DNA of 64,000 nt from NCBI RefSeq assembly GCF_020889685.1, contig NZ_JACMYO010000010.1:1-64000 (forward strand), written 5' to 3'. Of the stretch, positions 47,073 to 55,343 are shown piece after piece. This stretch comes from Bradyrhizobium oropedii (GTDB taxonomy: Bacteria > Pseudomonadota > Alphaproteobacteria > Rhizobiales > Xanthobacteraceae). A model generated the notes under the pieces. That model saw only the letters and a program-made list of their open reading frames with translations, was not told the DNA's origin and did not search any database. The position numbers were made by a program, and so were the translations under genes. Each line of letters begins with the position of its first letter. Within the stretch, counting starts at the first letter, position 1.

Positions 47073-47978
47073 TCAGTCCCACAGGCCCCGGCTGACCATG
47101 TCCCCGCGTGTGGCACCTCCATCATCGAAGACCTGCTCGTCGAGCGACACCAGCAAGCTATCCCCGAATTTCCGGAATTTGGTCGGAAAGAGCCTCTCCC
47201 GTTCCTGAACGTAGAGCCGAACCCGTTTTGGGACGTCGGCGCGATCTAGCGTGCCTGACAGCATGTCCTCGAAAATGCGGCTGACGATCTCGTCCACGTC
47301 CGTGACGTGGCCTGGGATCATGGCGCGTATTGCGTAGTAGTCGTTTGCTTGCTCGCGGCGCTTTGTCGTTGCCTGATGTGACCGATAGAGAGACCACCGT
47401 AGCTTGAGTGCGCGGCTTATGCTGTCTGCGATGTGTTCCTTTACGAAGGAATCAAAGGCAGGGTCTGCTTTTCGAGCGCTATAGAGCTTATTGCTACTCA
47501 CATACAGGCGGCGCTTCTTGCCGCGCAACCGCTTTCCAGTGATTTCGGAGATCGACTTTTTCGCTAGCAGCATCGATTTAACGACCTGCAGTTCGTTCGC
47601 CTGTAACGGCCTGGCCTCGTGGTTCCTCATGTGATGACAAGTCCGGCAGTTACGAACCACCCAACCTCTGCTCACATACACGTAGGCGTCAGCAAGCGAG
47701 TGCCCCCTCTTGCAATGCGTCTGACTTTGTCGATCTCTCCCCTTTCGCTCGTTTGAGGCCTCCATATTAGCTGCCAAAAGCGGGAGAGCGACCTGGGCAA
47801 ACTCTGGCTTGGCATCGCAGTAGCGATGAAATGATTGTCGATCAGTTATCCATTCACCGCGGATGCGTTGCTTACCTATCCTCCCGCTACAAATCGCGTT
47901 GAGCGTCCTGCCAGTTCGCAAGGCTTGGATAATTCGAGCCGCAGTGTCATCCGACAATAACTTCATAGCTATCGCCAT
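47073..47978 (-). CDS. Hypothetical protein with zinc-finger-like Cys/His motif (301 aa)
   Basis: This 301-residue protein has an N-terminal part (MAIAMKLLSDDTAARIIQAL) that looks like a DNA-binding helix region, followed by THCKRGHSLADAYVYV and NCRTCHHMRNHEAR. That C-x2-GH ... C-x2-C-H pattern matches the zinc-binding start of HNH-type nucleases and related phage proteins. I do not see a full HNH active site after it. The rest is basic and helical. Its DNA is visibly richer in A/T than its neighbours, suggesting separate acquisition. It is transcribed against the surrounding small genes, like a moron gene. Confidence 0.65.
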   Translation of the reverse strand: MAIAMKLLSDDTAARIIQALRTGRTLNAICSGRIGKQRIRGEWITDRQSFHRYCDAKPEFAQVALPLLAANMEASNERKGRDRQSQTHCKRGHSLADAYVYVSRGWVVRNCRTCHHMRNHEARPLQANELQVVKSMLLAKKSISEITGKRLRGKKRRLYVSSNKLYSARKADPAFDSFVKEHIADSISRALKLRWSLYRSHQATTKRREQANDYYAIRAMIPGHVTDVDEIVSRIFEDMLSGTLDRADVPKRVRLYVQERERLFPTKFRKFGDSLLVSLDEQVFDDGGATRGDMVSRGLWD

Positions 47979-48191
47979 TTCAGGGATCTCCGCGCGCGCG
48001 GAATTGCGCAGGCAGATGCGGCTCCTGAGTCGCGACCATGAAGCGGCAGAGCGACGAAATATTCTGGGCCGTTAGGTCAACGGCCCTGCTTCTCCCGACT
48101 CGCGCACGATACTTTCGGCTATCCGGGAACCTACGGGATTGCCCTCCACCAGTGGTTGCGCTTAGTAGCGGACGGCTGGGGAGGCCTTTTT

Positions 48192-48566
48192 ATGAGAAAT
48201 TTGGGAATCGTGGCGCTCGCCGCCGCACTGGGCGGTTGTGCGTCGTCGGCGGCGGACATCACGCCGAACTACGTTTCGCCCGTCATCTATCAGTCCTACA
48301 CGTGCCAGCAGCTCGCGCTCGAGGCGCAGGGCGTGTCTGCGCGTGCCGCGGCCCTCTCGGGTGCTCAGGACAGCCAGCGCACAAAGGACACGATCGCGAC
48401 GACGGCCGCAGTCATCGTCTTTTGGCCGGCGGCGTTCCTGGTTGGTGGGGACAAGCAGACCGCCTCCGAGCTCGGTCAAATGAAGGGCCAGATGGTCGCG
48501 ATCGAACAAGCCTCGATTGCCAAGAAGTGCAACATCCAGTTTCAGAATAAGCCGCCACCCGGGTGA
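48192..48566 (+). CDS. Small phage/bacterial lipoprotein (124 aa)
   Basis: The 124-residue protein has a lipoprotein signal (MRNLGIVALAAALGGC). The mature part contains YVSPVIYQSYTCQQLALEAQ, a helix, a hydrophobic VIVFWPAAFLVGGDKQ, and the MKGQMVAIEQASIAKKC end. This pattern belongs to a widespread family of small lipoproteins found in bacteria and prophages, without known function. Start chosen at 48192 for the signal peptide. Confidence 0.75.
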   Translation: MRNLGIVALAAALGGCASSAADITPNYVSPVIYQSYTCQQLALEAQGVSARAAALSGAQDSQRTKDTIATTAAVIVFWPAAFLVGGDKQTASELGQMKGQMVAIEQASIAKKCNIQFQNKPPPG

Positions 48567-48686
48567 CGTCGCTCGGATTGCTGCGCTGAGCCATCCACAC
48601 CCACGACGCGCAGTAGCTCGCCGCGGTTCATGGCCTCAAGGGATTGATAATTTGCATCCGCTTCGCAGCCGCGGAATCAATCGGGC

Positions 48687-48950
48687 ATGCCCTGGCGCCG
48701 CAAGCCCGCTCACTTCCTCCGCTACTGGTCCGGTCCGGTCGACCGCAACGCCGGCTTCAAGACCGTGCTGGTCTTCTGCGTCGGGTGCGACCACCACAAC
48801 GGCCGGCTGAACCTCGCCGACCTTCCCGACTGGGATTGGTATGACATATCGGCGCACCTGAAGTGTACCGCCTGCGGCAAGGTCGGCTGGGTCGATACCC
48901 GGCTCGATTGGGGCGAGGTCGTCAACTTCGCGAAGGGTGTCTCGGGCTGA
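48687..48950 (+). CDS. Zinc-ribbon-like small protein (87 aa)
   Basis: The protein begins MPWRRKPAHFLRYWSG and contains two CxxC-type pairs, FCVGCDHHNG and LKCTACGKVGWVDTR, a likely treble-clef or zinc ribbon, joined by LPDWDWYDISAHL. Function unknown. I recall similar proteins in Bradyrhizobium accessory DNA. Confidence 0.65.
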   Translation: MPWRRKPAHFLRYWSGPVDRNAGFKTVLVFCVGCDHHNGRLNLADLPDWDWYDISAHLKCTACGKVGWVDTRLDWGEVVNFAKGVSG

Positions 48951-48986
48951 TTCGCATATTCCCGTCGAGTGCTTATTCTCCCGGGT

Positions 48987-49193
48987 ATGCCGATCACCCG
49001 AAAGCCGCTCGAAATCCCGCCAGAGGTAGCCCGGCGGTTCGCCGAGAAGATGCGGCTGTTCCATGCCGAGGACAGCCCACTCAAGCGCGACGAGATCGCC
49101 GCAGATACCAGGCACCTGCTCCTCCAGCACATGCCGAAGGGCGCTAAGCTGCGGCTTGCCGATGTCCTCGAACTGTTCAAGCTGATGCGATGA
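48987..49193 (+). CDS. Small hypothetical protein (68 aa)
   Basis: The frame begins MPITRKPLEIPPEVARRFAE, is helical and mixed-charge, and ends DVLELFKLMR. Its stop overlaps the next start (ATGA), which supports both. The ATG at 48987 is preferred to the in-frame start at 48969. No function recognised. Confidence 0.6.
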   Translation: MPITRKPLEIPPEVARRFAEKMRLFHAEDSPLKRDEIAADTRHLLLQHMPKGAKLRLADVLELFKLMR

Positions 49194-49339
49194 AAACAGT
49201 CTGGATCTACGTCAATACAAGCAAGCTCGTTGGCGACAAAGACCACCTGAAAGTCTTTGCCAGTGAAGACGCAGCCGAGACGTGGTTGCAGGAGAACGAT
49301 CCGGAAGGGGTGGCATTCGAGTACGAGGTACTGGAGTGA
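49190..49339 (+). CDS. Small hypothetical protein (49 aa)
   Basis: The 49-residue frame begins MKTVWIYVNTSKLVGDKDHL and continues KVFASEDAAETWLQENDPEG. It has a compact beta-alpha look with a Trp-containing helix. It couples to the preceding gene by ATGA. Function unknown. Confidence 0.6.
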   Translation: MKTVWIYVNTSKLVGDKDHLKVFASEDAAETWLQENDPEGVAFEYEVLE

Positions 49340-49437
49340 ACCGCATCGGCCGGCGCCGATCATCTGCATGTTGCTAATTGCAGCGTTCGCCCTGACGTGG
49401 AATCTGATAGGCGGCTAAGAACTTTGGGGGAGCACAA

Positions 49438-49740
49438 ATGACCGAACGAACGCCGCTGAGCAACACGATAAGTGCCTTCAGCTTAATAATCGCAATGCTG
49501 GTCGAAAAACTCGAGGCCGCGAATGTCATGTCGCGCAGCGACTTCGCAGAGCACCTTCGGAAAAGTGCTGATGAGGCAGAGAGGCAAGCCCCTGATCATC
49601 TGAAGAACGACACCCGTCTGGATCTTCAGATTGCTCGCCTTGTGGCAAATCTGCTTGCGCAACCTGCGACGAAGCCTTGGGAGCCGGTTGTGATCGAAGG
49701 CGGTTTGAACGACGACGATCCAGAACCAAGTCAAGATTAA
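49438..49740 (+). CDS. Hypothetical helical protein (100 aa)
   Basis: The 100-residue protein begins MTERTPLSNTISAFSLIIAM and has two amphipathic helices, FAEHLRKSADEAERQAPD and LQIARLVANLLAQ. A GGGGGAGC sequence precedes the ATG. It is convergent with the terminase gene, with stops 23 bases apart. No known family recognised. Confidence 0.6.
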   Translation: MTERTPLSNTISAFSLIIAMLVEKLEAANVMSRSDFAEHLRKSADEAERQAPDHLKNDTRLDLQIARLVANLLAQPATKPWEPVVIEGGLNDDDPEPSQD

Positions 49741-49763
49741 ACCATTCTCCGATAACTCTCATC

Positions 49764-51338
49764 CTAAGCGTACCCCATATCCGGATACTCAATCACCCGG
49801 TTGAACCCGGACAACCGCACATACGGCGACCCGTTCGGCTCAGAGAAGCACAGCGCCACAGCATCGCCCTCGTCCGGGCTCGGCATGCCCCGCTTCTTCA
49901 TGTCGTCCTTGCTCTCGAGCATCAGCCGGCCGTCGCTGGTGTACTTGTAGCCGGGTCCGGTCAGATCGGCCTGCAGGCTGTCGCTGTCCGGCAGCGAGAA
50001 GTGAGAGCCTGACAGTGACTTCTTGAGGTTCGACCACATTTCAGCCCGCCGGTTTGCCGGACCACCGGATGCCTTGCCGCTGTCGTCCAATGGCGGCGGC
50101 TCGATCGGCTTCGATCCGAAGTTGACGCTGTTCAGGATGCCTGAGCCAAAGCTGCCGCCATAGCCCTGCTCCACCAGCCGGTCATAGATGCCGGCGCCGA
50201 GCCCGCCCACGTCGATGTTGACCTTGGCCGGCTTGTCCTCCCGCATGATGCTGGCAACCCAGCCCGCGACCTGCATGGTGTCCAGGCCGTGCCGCTTCTC
50301 GATCTTCTCGATGCAGCTGCCGCGGCGCCAGGCGATGGCCGTGCTGTCCGCCCCGAAGCGCGCAGGATCGACGCCCAGGATCAGCGGCCCTATTCCCTCC
50401 GTGGTCCCTGACTTGCGAGCTCGCAGCACCAGCTCGTGCGGGATGAAGCTGTCAAACTCCGACGCAAGGAATGCCTCATCCGGCGTCAGCGGATACTCGC
50501 GCTTGAAATAGTTGATATCGCCCTTGTCGGCGATCTTGCAGCGGCGCCAGTAGATTTGCCCGGCATCGAGGCCGTGCAGCTCGGCAAGCTTCTTCTCTTC
50601 GCCGGTCATCTCGAAATCGTCGGGCACGGCCCTGCGATAGGTCGGATCCTCCGACCACGGCAGAAAGACCGCCTTGAAGCTGTTCTCGCCGGCCAGCGCC
50701 TTGCACCAGAACTGATGGAATTCATCACCAAACTGATTGCCCGTGGTCTCCACGATGATTTCCGTGTCCGGCAGATCGGGCACGGTTTCCATCAGCGCGG
50801 CCAGCTGCTCCTTCAGGTTCACCCAGAATGCAGCTTCCGACGCATGCAGCGCCTGCGCGGTTGACGATCGGCCGGCGCCGTCCTCCGTCGCGACCGAAAC
50901 CAGGTAGCCGGAATCGATGTTTGCGAACTTCAGCTCTTCGGCGTTAGAGGCCCCCGTCGCCGGCCGCATGTCGTCCGGCATGTGATCGTGGAACCGTTTT
51001 ACCAGACCGAACAAGTTGCGCGACGCCGGTTTCTCATGCGCCACGATCGCAGTCAGGAAACCGGGATTGCGGATCGTCTTGTGATAGTAGCGGCCCGCAA
51101 CATAGGTGCTGACGCCTTCCTGCCGGGCCTTCAGGACGACAATCCGGACCATGCCGGTCGTCGCGCGCTGCTCTTCGATGATCGCATGCAGCTTTTGCTG
51201 AACCGGGTTGAATTTGAACGGCACGAGACCGCCCGCCTTCGGCCTGATCTTCAGATGCGTTTCCGCGAAATACTCGAGATCTTCATCAAGCCGCTCGAAG
51301 TGATCGAGCGTCGCGGTGATCTGCTCCAGTGCGTTCAT
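49764..51338 (-). CDS. Phage terminase large subunit
   Basis: The 524-residue packaging motor has both domains. The ATPase shows Walker A LKARQEGVST (about 69-78) and the Walker B-like LHASEAAFW. The nuclease shows LGVDPARFGADSTAIAWRRG, VNIDVGGLGAGIYDRL and a late PSPDEGDAVALCF, matching the three acidic clusters of the RNase-H fold. It looks full length and intact. It is the last gene of the leftward series; the portal gene that usually follows is absent, and convergent small genes begin 23 bases later. Confidence 0.9.
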   Translation of the reverse strand: MNALEQITATLDHFERLDEDLEYFAETHLKIRPKAGGLVPFKFNPVQQKLHAIIEEQRATTGMVRIVVLKARQEGVSTYVAGRYYHKTIRNPGFLTAIVAHEKPASRNLFGLVKRFHDHMPDDMRPATGASNAEELKFANIDSGYLVSVATEDGAGRSSTAQALHASEAAFWVNLKEQLAALMETVPDLPDTEIIVETTGNQFGDEFHQFWCKALAGENSFKAVFLPWSEDPTYRRAVPDDFEMTGEEKKLAELHGLDAGQIYWRRCKIADKGDINYFKREYPLTPDEAFLASEFDSFIPHELVLRARKSGTTEGIGPLILGVDPARFGADSTAIAWRRGSCIEKIEKRHGLDTMQVAGWVASIMREDKPAKVNIDVGGLGAGIYDRLVEQGYGGSFGSGILNSVNFGSKPIEPPPLDDSGKASGGPANRRAEMWSNLKKSLSGSHFSLPDSDSLQADLTGPGYKYTSDGRLMLESKDDMKKRGMPSPDEGDAVALCFSEPNGSPYVRLSGFNRVIEYPDMGYA

Positions 51339-51556
51339 TGAGCCGCCCGCAGCTCATCGAGCTTGCCCATGACATGCATCGCCTGCGCGCAGGGACAGCC
51401 TATGGCGTTCCTCTCGATTTCCATGCGGATGACGCCGGCAGGGACACCCTCTCGCCCTACTCTCATCTCTGCGACGTGCCGATCAATGATCTCGTCGCAT
51501 TCCTTCCGAATCTGAATGATCCGCTCTGCAAGGGACCGCGCTTTCCCGATCGCCAT
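51335..51556 (-). CDS. Small phage protein upstream of terminase (73 aa)
   Basis: The frame begins MAIGKARSLAERIIQIRKEC and is a helical basic/acidic protein with two Cys in NAIGCPCAQAMHVM. It has an AAGGAG ribosome site before the ATG at 51556 and an ATGA overlap with terL. Its first 74 bases overlap the preceding gene in another frame. Function unknown. Confidence 0.6.
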   Translation of the reverse strand: MAIGKARSLAERIIQIRKECDEIIDRHVAEMRVGREGVPAGVIRMEIERNAIGCPCAQAMHVMGKLDELRAAQ

Positions 51557-51776
51557 TGGCTTCAATCTCCTTCAGTTTCTTGCGAGCTTTGGCGGCCTCT
51601 CTGAGAGCCTTGTGGATCGCCTGCTCGCGCTGCTTCTCGTGGAACGCAAAGTAGAGCTGCAAGTCACGCGGCAGTCGCAGAAACGCGGCCTTCATGTCCT
51701 TGCGCCATGAACGCGGCGGATCGACGATATCCGCGACCCGCGCATTTATCAGCGCTTCCAGGACCGGGATTGTCAT
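51483..51776 (-). CDS. Small phage protein (97 aa)
   Basis: The frame begins MTIPVLEALINARVADIVDP, then FLRLPRDLQLYFAFHEKQRE and a Lys/Ala-rich coiled-coil helix (HKALREAAKARKKLKEIEAN). It couples to the gene before it by ATGA. The position just ahead of terL and the basic helix would suit a terminase-associated factor, but no family signature is seen. Confidence 0.6.
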   Translation of the reverse strand: MTIPVLEALINARVADIVDPPRSWRKDMKAAFLRLPRDLQLYFAFHEKQREQAIHKALREAAKARKKLKEIEANGDRESAVPCRADHSDSEGMRRDH

Positions 51777-52036
51777 CGACCAGCTTTCCGCAGCTTGTGG
51801 TGCAGATCCTGCATATCGGTATGAAACGACGTGAACTCGGCGTACTTCCGAAGGGACGTCTCGTCACTTTCAACACTCATCTGCCGAAACTCGCTGTCGA
51901 CCTGATCCAGCATGTCGGCCCGTTTCTCGGGCCCAAACATCTTGAAGTCATCCAGCATCTCGGCAGTCGTTTTCTCCTGCCCCCGATTGCGAGACATGTC
52001 CCGGATGTCGTCAATGAAATTGCGGTTGTCGTTCAT
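51773..52036 (-). CDS. Small phage protein (87 aa)
   Basis: The frame begins MNDNRNFIDDIRDMSRNRGQ and is strongly charged and helical, with TTAEMLDDFKMFGPEKRADM, ending DLHHKLRKAGR. The ATG at 52036 overlaps the stop of the scaffold-like gene as TGATG. No function recognised. Confidence 0.6.
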   Translation of the reverse strand: MNDNRNFIDDIRDMSRNRGQEKTTAEMLDDFKMFGPEKRADMLDQVDSEFRQMSVESDETSLRKYAEFTSFHTDMQDLHHKLRKAGR

Positions 52037-53340
52037 CACCGTCCTCGCGCTTTGTTCTGTGCCAGATAAAGCTCATATGCATCTTCCGGAGAGCCGGATG
52101 ACGAAAGCCTGGCAGTCAGCGCCTGAATTGATTCCGCCGCGCGTGCCCCATTTGGAGCGGCGACGCCGGGCTTTTGCACCTTCGGAACCGGCTTGCTTTC
52201 CGGCCTCGGCAATCCCGCCTTCTTCAGTGCGTCATACTTCGCCGCTTTCAATATGATCTCGCGCCCTTCCGCCGTCGAAAGCACAGGGTGCTGCCGGACG
52301 AAGTTGTACGCTTGATTGCGGCCAATGCCGTGATCATCGAGAAACGACACCAGCGCCTTGTTCGCCTCGGCCGCCCCGGCCTTGCCAAGCACCTGCTCGA
52401 GCCGAGCATCTTCGGCTCCGACATTTGCCTGAAACTGCTGCTCCGCCTGAACAGCCTGATGCTGCTGCCATTGCGTCTGCGCGATGCTCAACGTGTTGAC
52501 ACGCTCCGCAATGCTCATCGCTCGCTGCACACGTTGCGGATCGTGCTGGTGCAGGATCTGAAGGGCGGCGTCCCAGTTCTCCAACGGGATCTGCGCCAAC
52601 TCGGGGAAGTGATCGACCAGACTTTGCTGCGCATAGCGATTGGCGGTTTCAATCGCGGTGGAGAGCTCCTGCCGCGTGGCATCGGCCCTGCCAATCTCGG
52701 CCTCGATCGCCTGCCGGACCTGCGGATGCTTCAGAGCTTTCGCGACCTCAGGATCCAGTCCGTCAACAGACGGCTCGGTGTCGCCGGCCTCTGGCTTTCC
52801 ATCGGCTTCAACCGGCTTCGCTTCTGCATCGGCCGCTTTGGCGTCGGTGGGCTTGGCTTCGGCTTTCGCCTTCTCAGCGTTCGCCTGCACCTCGCCAAGG
52901 TCCAGACCGTAATAGGTTGCAATGTCAGGATTGCCGTTGATCCGCTCGGAGCGTGCGCGATCGACTTCCGCGGCGATCTTCGCCAGCTCGGCAGCCTCGT
53001 TGGCCTCCGCTATCTCGGTTTCAACAGCTCTCAGATCAGATGCGGCTTGCTCGACGGTCTGCGCCAGGTTTTCGGGCGCACGGTTTCCCTCGGCGTCGAG
53101 CAGCACGATGTTCAGGATGTCCGGCTTCGGGTCACCCCACGTCTTCTGCGCCAAGGCGCGCAACGATTCTTCGTCCGAGGAATGCTCCCATGGGCGATCT
53201 TCGTCAGGATTGCCATCGGCCTGCACCGCGTCAGGCCGCGGGATAAAGCCCTGATCGATCTCGAGGCTATGAACCCCGAGCGTCTTTTCCGGAGAAATAA
53301 ACTGGCCTGCCGCGTCGCGCGCCTGTTCACTGTCCGACAT
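52036..53340 (-). CDS. Scaffold-like coiled-coil phage protein (434 aa)
   Basis: A 434-residue, largely helical acidic protein begins MSDSEQARDAAGQFISPEKT. The centre is an Ala/Lys/Glu/Pro repeat-like linker (AEKAKAEAKPTDAKAADAEA), flanked by helices such as AEITEIAEANEAAE-like AVETEIAEANEAAELAKIAA and the Gln-rich QTQWQQHQAVQAEQQFQANV. It ends SPEDAYELYLAQNKARGR. Extended charged proteins with this ending usually lie between portal and capsid genes in tailed phages and act as internal scaffolds. Here neither neighbour exists. The scaffold role is inferred from composition; an ejection or structural role is possible. Confidence 0.55.
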   Translation of the reverse strand: MSDSEQARDAAGQFISPEKTLGVHSLEIDQGFIPRPDAVQADGNPDEDRPWEHSSDEESLRALAQKTWGDPKPDILNIVLLDAEGNRAPENLAQTVEQAASDLRAVETEIAEANEAAELAKIAAEVDRARSERINGNPDIATYYGLDLGEVQANAEKAKAEAKPTDAKAADAEAKPVEADGKPEAGDTEPSVDGLDPEVAKALKHPQVRQAIEAEIGRADATRQELSTAIETANRYAQQSLVDHFPELAQIPLENWDAALQILHQHDPQRVQRAMSIAERVNTLSIAQTQWQQHQAVQAEQQFQANVGAEDARLEQVLGKAGAAEANKALVSFLDDHGIGRNQAYNFVRQHPVLSTAEGREIILKAAKYDALKKAGLPRPESKPVPKVQKPGVAAPNGARAAESIQALTARLSSSGSPEDAYELYLAQNKARGR

Positions 53341-54353
53341 CAGATGATCCTCAAGATGTAGTTGCAGCAAATCGTCGGTTGCACGATCGCGTGCGGGAGG
53401 CTGCCACCAGCCTGGAGCGTTGCGTTTGCAACGCTGTCACCGCTCGTGATCGAAATGCCGGTCGTCGCACTATTGATGGTCGCTCCGGTGCCCCCGTTCA
53501 CCGCGTTACCACCCCCACTCTGAAAAAAGTTGACGGTGTTGGCCGGCGCGTTACTGGTATGGGTGTGCCCAGGATCGGAAATGAAAACGCTGTGCCGATG
53601 CAGCGGCATTTCGTTGCTCGTCAAAAGATGATTGTCAGAGCCGCCAGCGAGGCCGAGTTGAGGACTTCCGAAATAGGTAGAACTCAAGCGACCGGCTGTC
53701 ACACCACCCATGTTATCGACACCCGCCGCAACACGCCCGCGCTTGTCCGGCAGATTGAATGTGGTCGATCCGTCACCACCGCCATATGTCGTGTTAACGA
53801 GTGAAAAAAGCGTCGCATACGTAGTGCGCGAGATCGCTTGCCCTACCGGGAAAACAAACGAACTATTTGGCGCCGTGGTTCCCCAATACTCAATGCAACC
53901 GGCAAGCGGGATGCTGTACGGACTGCCAAAAAATCCATGCAGATAGAATGCACCGTCCGTGTTGTTGTAGAGTGCGAGGTAAGGCGTCCCTTGGCTCAAG
54001 GTGCCACCAGGCACCTCCACACTCGGCGCCGATCGCAAGGGCTTCGCGCCCAACCCATCGACATTCAAGGTGCAAGTCCCGGTCTGTGTCGTATGTGGTG
54101 TGAAGGCGATAAGCTGGCCGGCAAGCCGAGTGAAATTGTCAAACTGCTGATTGGACGTGACAGTGTAGGCCGTGCTCGTTCCAGCTGTGACGATCGCGCC
54201 CGCAATGTCATCACGCCACTTCGCGGTGCTGGCCATCATGGCTCGAGCACTGTCATTGATAGAGGATGGAGCCTGCCCTTCAGCCCAATTGACCGTGCTG
54301 TCCTGGCTGGCGTTCGCGGCCGCCGTCTGAGACCAAAATGCGACGCCGGTCAT
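53340..54353 (-). CDS. Phage tail fibre protein with tail-collar domain
   Basis: The 337-residue protein begins MTGVAFWSQTAAANASQDST and has the phage N-terminal WAEGQAPSSINDSARAMMA segment. The collar domain (PF07484 type) is IPLAGCIEYWGTTAPNSSFV, then LPDKRGRVAAGVDNMGG, and the His-rich tip segment MPLHRHSVFISDPGHTHTS. The end ILRII suits trimeric packing. Collar-domain fibres recognise host surfaces. The starts and stops of its neighbours overlap its own, so it is part of the same coupled series as the scaffold-like gene. Confidence 0.85.
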   Translation of the reverse strand: MTGVAFWSQTAAANASQDSTVNWAEGQAPSSINDSARAMMASTAKWRDDIAGAIVTAGTSTAYTVTSNQQFDNFTRLAGQLIAFTPHTTQTGTCTLNVDGLGAKPLRSAPSVEVPGGTLSQGTPYLALYNNTDGAFYLHGFFGSPYSIPLAGCIEYWGTTAPNSSFVFPVGQAISRTTYATLFSLVNTTYGGGDGSTTFNLPDKRGRVAAGVDNMGGVTAGRLSSTYFGSPQLGLAGGSDNHLLTSNEMPLHRHSVFISDPGHTHTSNAPANTVNFFQSGGGNAVNGGTGATINSATTGISITSGDSVANATLQAGGSLPHAIVQPTICCNYILRII

Positions 54354-54721
54354 GCGTGCTCCATCGACTTCGGAACTACCGGATAGGTCCTGATGACGCG
54401 CTCCCCATCCACGCGCAGGGGCAACGGTTTCAGACGCCAGTGCTGCGCAGCGTTGAACGGCTCGGTGTCTTCGTTTTCTACGGGAAACCATTCCCCGCGG
54501 TCATCCGGAAATGGCCGGTAAGACAAGATCGGCACCTCGTTGTGGATGACGACAGCACCATCGGCCACCAGCGCATACTGAGTGTCAGCCACCGCAAAGC
54601 CCTCAGAGGCCAAGGCAGCGTCCGCCAGCGAGCGCATCAGCGTGCTCAGGTTGACGCCGCGGCGATCGGCCAAGGCCTTCAGCAGGTCTTCCCTGCCGTA
54701 GCGGAAGGTGATGTTGGCCAT
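54350..54721 (-). CDS. Hypothetical phage protein (123 aa)
   Basis: The frame begins MANITFRYGREDLLKALADR and contains a beta-rich central part (YALVADGAVVIHNEVPILSY) and LRVDGERVIRTYPVVPKSME. It sits between the tail fibre and another small structural-looking gene with TGATG and ATGA overlaps, so a fibre-assembly or minor virion role is possible, unproven. Confidence 0.6.
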   Translation of the reverse strand: MANITFRYGREDLLKALADRRGVNLSTLMRSLADAALASEGFAVADTQYALVADGAVVIHNEVPILSYRPFPDDRGEWFPVENEDTEPFNAAQHWRLKPLPLRVDGERVIRTYPVVPKSMEHA

Positions 54722-55008
54722 CAATAGATCTCCGTTACGCTCAGCGTCGCCGTGCTCGCCGTGATCGCGGCGACCTTCTGGCCAGGCGAGCAGATGAGGG
54801 CGAGCGGGAAGTTTGCGGGCAGCAGCGTGTCACCAGCCACTGCGGTAGGAGTGGCATCACCAATTCGGATGTTGCAGGCCGCAGTAGCGACCAGCAGCAC
54901 CACCCGGGTCTGTGAGCCAAGCACGGTCGATGCCGCGCTGGTCGTCGTCACCGCGACGTTCTGGGACGCGCCTTGGCGCCCAACAGTCTCGATCGCCAAC
55001 GCCGTCAT
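54721..55008 (-). CDS. Beta-rich small phage protein (95 aa)
   Basis: The frame begins MTALAIETVGRQGASQNVAV and is dominated by Thr/Ala/Val beta strands with no charged helix (SQTRVVLLVATAACNIRIGD, LALICSPGQKVAAI). Such composition is common for small fibre or decoration proteins of phages; I cannot assign it further. Overlaps both neighbours by 1-4 bases. Confidence 0.6.
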   Translation of the reverse strand: MTALAIETVGRQGASQNVAVTTTSAASTVLGSQTRVVLLVATAACNIRIGDATPTAVAGDTLLPANFPLALICSPGQKVAAITASTATLSVTEIY

Positions 55009-55172
55009 GACGCCCTGCCAGCCTCAACAGCCGGCATCGGCTTGTTGATCGTCCAGCCGCGCTGCTGCATCAGCTCGAGCACGGCCACGGCTTCGGAGTG
55101 GTTCAGCCGCACCAGCGGTGAATGCGTCTGCAGCATCAGCACCAGGTCGTTCAGATCGGCATCGGAGAGCAT
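55005..55172 (-). CDS. Small hypothetical phage protein (55 aa)
   Basis: The frame begins MLSDADLNDLVLMLQTHSPL and contains one helix, then SEAVAVLELMQQRGWTINKP. An AAAGGA ribosome site precedes the ATG at 55172. Coupled to the next gene by ATGA. Function unknown. Confidence 0.5.
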   Translation of the reverse strand: MLSDADLNDLVLMLQTHSPLVRLNHSEAVAVLELMQQRGWTINKPMPAVEAGRAS

Positions 55173-55343
55173 CGAGGCATCCTTTCGCAATCAGATGCCT
55201 GCGACTGTGAGTCATTCGCTCGCTAAATGCATTGACAGTAATTACTCGAAATTCCGCTGTTTTCCGCATGTGCAGCAACACGGACGGAACACGAACGATT
55301 CAAGCTATTGATTTTATTGAATGCCGAGCGGATTTCGCATCCG

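Noticed and set aside
54350..55172. Small phage genes as hidden portal or capsid genes
   Set aside because: Proteins of 55-123 residues are far too short for portal (about 400-700) or HK97-type capsid (about 280-400).
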